From: an uncultured Gammaproteobacteria bacterium
Lineage (GTDB): Bacteria; Pseudomonadota; Gammaproteobacteria; Arenicellales; JAANXG01
NCBI GenBank assembly: GCA_947258785.1
Contig: CAMYJT010000010.1
Coordinates: 139,771 to 193,570, forward strand
Reading direction: 5' to 3'
Length of the DNA stretch: 53,800 nt
Positions 53,080 to 53,800 of the stretch are shown here, piece after piece. The position numbers and the translations under genes are program-made. The notes under the pieces were generated by a model that saw only the letters and a list, made by a program, of their open reading frames with translations, made no database searches and was not told where the DNA came from. Numbering within the stretch: position 1 is the stretch's first letter; each line of letters opens with the position of its first letter.

Positions 53080-53727
53080 GTGTACGAACTATTCGAATCC
53101 GGCGGATTTTTGATGTGGCCGATCCTGGTGTGTTCGGTGACCGCGGTGGCCATTGTCTGCGAACGCTTCTGGGCGCTGAACAGGAAGTCGGTGACGCCCG
53201 AACAGTTGTTGTTGCAGATTCAACAACTGGTCAAACGCCGGGAAATCGACGACACTAAAATCCGCCTTATCCATCAAAGTTCGCCCCTGGGCCGCATTCT
53301 CGCGGCCGGGCTGATCAACATGAACCATGGACGTGAAGTCATGAAAGAGGCCATTGAAGAGGCCGGACGTCATGTGGTGCACGAATTGGAACGCTATCTA
53401 AATTCTCTGGGCACGATTGCCGCAATTACGCCTCTGCTGGGACTGCTTGGTACCGTGATCGGTATGATCAAAGTGTTTTCGGCAATCACCTCCTACGGCG
53501 TTGGAGATCCGACGATACTGGCGCGCGGAATATCCGAGGCGTTGATTACAACTGCCGCCGGTTTATCGGTGGGTATTCCCAGTCTGATGTTTCACCGGTA
53601 TTTTCGTGGTCGGGTAAACGCCCTGACGGTCAACATGGAACAGGCGGCAATTCGTTTGGTGGAGGTGATCCATGGTGAACGATCACCCGAGTCCATGGAT
53701 GAGCCGGCGAGGCTGCAGACCGCCTGA
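53080..53727 (+). CDS. exbB: ExbB/TolQ-family proton channel protein
   Basis: ExbB with ExbD uses the proton gradient to energise outer-membrane transport through TonB-type systems. The 215-residue protein has three membrane helices: about 10-30 (MWPILVCSVTAVAIVCERFW), 108-132 (GTIAAITPLLGLLGTVIGM) and 155-175 (GISEALITTAAGLSVGIPSL). The TPLLGLLGTVIGMI signature is diagnostic of the family. The start is a GTG at 53080; homologues begin MYEL or MFEL. The stop overlaps the exbD ATG (TGATG). In related genomes this pair directly follows comEC and precedes lpxK or msbA. Confidence 0.94.
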   Translation: MYELFESGGFLMWPILVCSVTAVAIVCERFWALNRKSVTPEQLLLQIQQLVKRREIDDTKIRLIHQSSPLGRILAAGLINMNHGREVMKEAIEEAGRHVVHELERYLNSLGTIAAITPLLGLLGTVIGMIKVFSAITSYGVGDPTILARGISEALITTAAGLSVGIPSLMFHRYFRGRVNALTVNMEQAAIRLVEVIHGERSPESMDEPARLQTA

Positions 53728-53800
53728 TGAAATTCTCGAACCGCGGCAATGAAGAGACCCAGATCAATCTGACGCCGTTGATCGATGTGGTGTTCTTGTT
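53727..53800 (+). CDS. exbD: ExbD/TolR-family protein, cut by the window end
   Basis: Only the first 24 codons are visible: a short basic start, then QINLTPLIDVVFL, the hallmark of the ExbD/TolR N terminus with the proton-carrying aspartate in the single membrane helix. The ATG overlaps the exbB stop, so the two subunits are translationally coupled. Confidence 0.93.
   Translation, partial: MKFSNRGNEETQINLTPLIDVVFL

Overview
The window is a 53.8 kb stretch of a gammaproteobacterial chromosome, moderately GC-rich. The assignment rests on gene order: kdsA-eno-ftsB; ygfZ opposite sdhE-ygfX, then nadB; rpoE-rseA-rseB-mucD; lepA-lepB-DUF4845-rnc-era-recO-pdxJ; prfB-lysS; and lolC-lolD, DUF2062, comEC, exbB-exbD. 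It is not an enteric bacterium: sdhCDAB sits between ygfZ and sdhE, ispD does not follow ftsB, acpS does not follow pdxJ, and only one Lol permease gene is present. I cannot name a genus. No rRNA, tRNA, CRISPR array, transposase or phage gene was recognised.

Layout. 1-2.5 kb: end of kdsA (Kdo for LPS), eno and ftsB. 2.5-8.0 kb: ygfZ on the minus strand, then sdhCDAB with the FAD-insertion factor sdhE and ygfX, a complete succinate dehydrogenase unit. 8.0-13.5 kb: nadB on the minus strand, then the envelope-stress operon rpoE-rseA-rseB-mucD behind a sigma-E-like promoter and closed by a hairpin terminator. 13.5-19.6 kb: lepA to pdxJ, tightly packed and translationally coupled. 19.6-27.2 kb: an accessory island on the minus strand, with a small outer-membrane barrel between two diverged repeat copies and a four-gene glycan operon (two FkbM methyltransferases, a NodZ-like fucosyltransferase-type protein and a large exported heparinase II/III-like protein). 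27.2-32.4 kb: a fatty-acid oxidation operon (DECR2-like reductase, nudC, fadB, fadA). 32.8-39.9 kb: sucCD with a third FkbM methyltransferase, then pntAB and a membrane FHA-PilZ protein on the minus strand. 40.2-45.5 kb: prfB with its programmed frameshift, lysS, lolCD, DUF2062. 45.5-53.8 kb: comEC, about 5 kb of accessory genes, then exbB-exbD.

Central metabolism dominates: beta-oxidation feeds acetyl-CoA and reducing power, SucCD and SDH cover two TCA steps, and transhydrogenase links NADH and NADPH. Envelope functions (Kdo synthesis, sigma-E response, lipoprotein export, signal peptidase, FtsB, ExbBD) form the second theme. Two proteins point to c-di-GMP signalling: the FHA-PilZ protein and an HD-GYP protein whose HD dyad reads QD.

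The most interesting parts are the accessory ones. They are the glycan island; the 3' end of comEC, where the frame runs into the out-of-frame remnant of an alcohol dehydrogenase; the gene block separating comEC from exbB; and a DUF3175 gene broken by three in-frame stops. No complete novel defence or mobile system is visible; the glycan operon is the best candidate for an undescribed functional unit.
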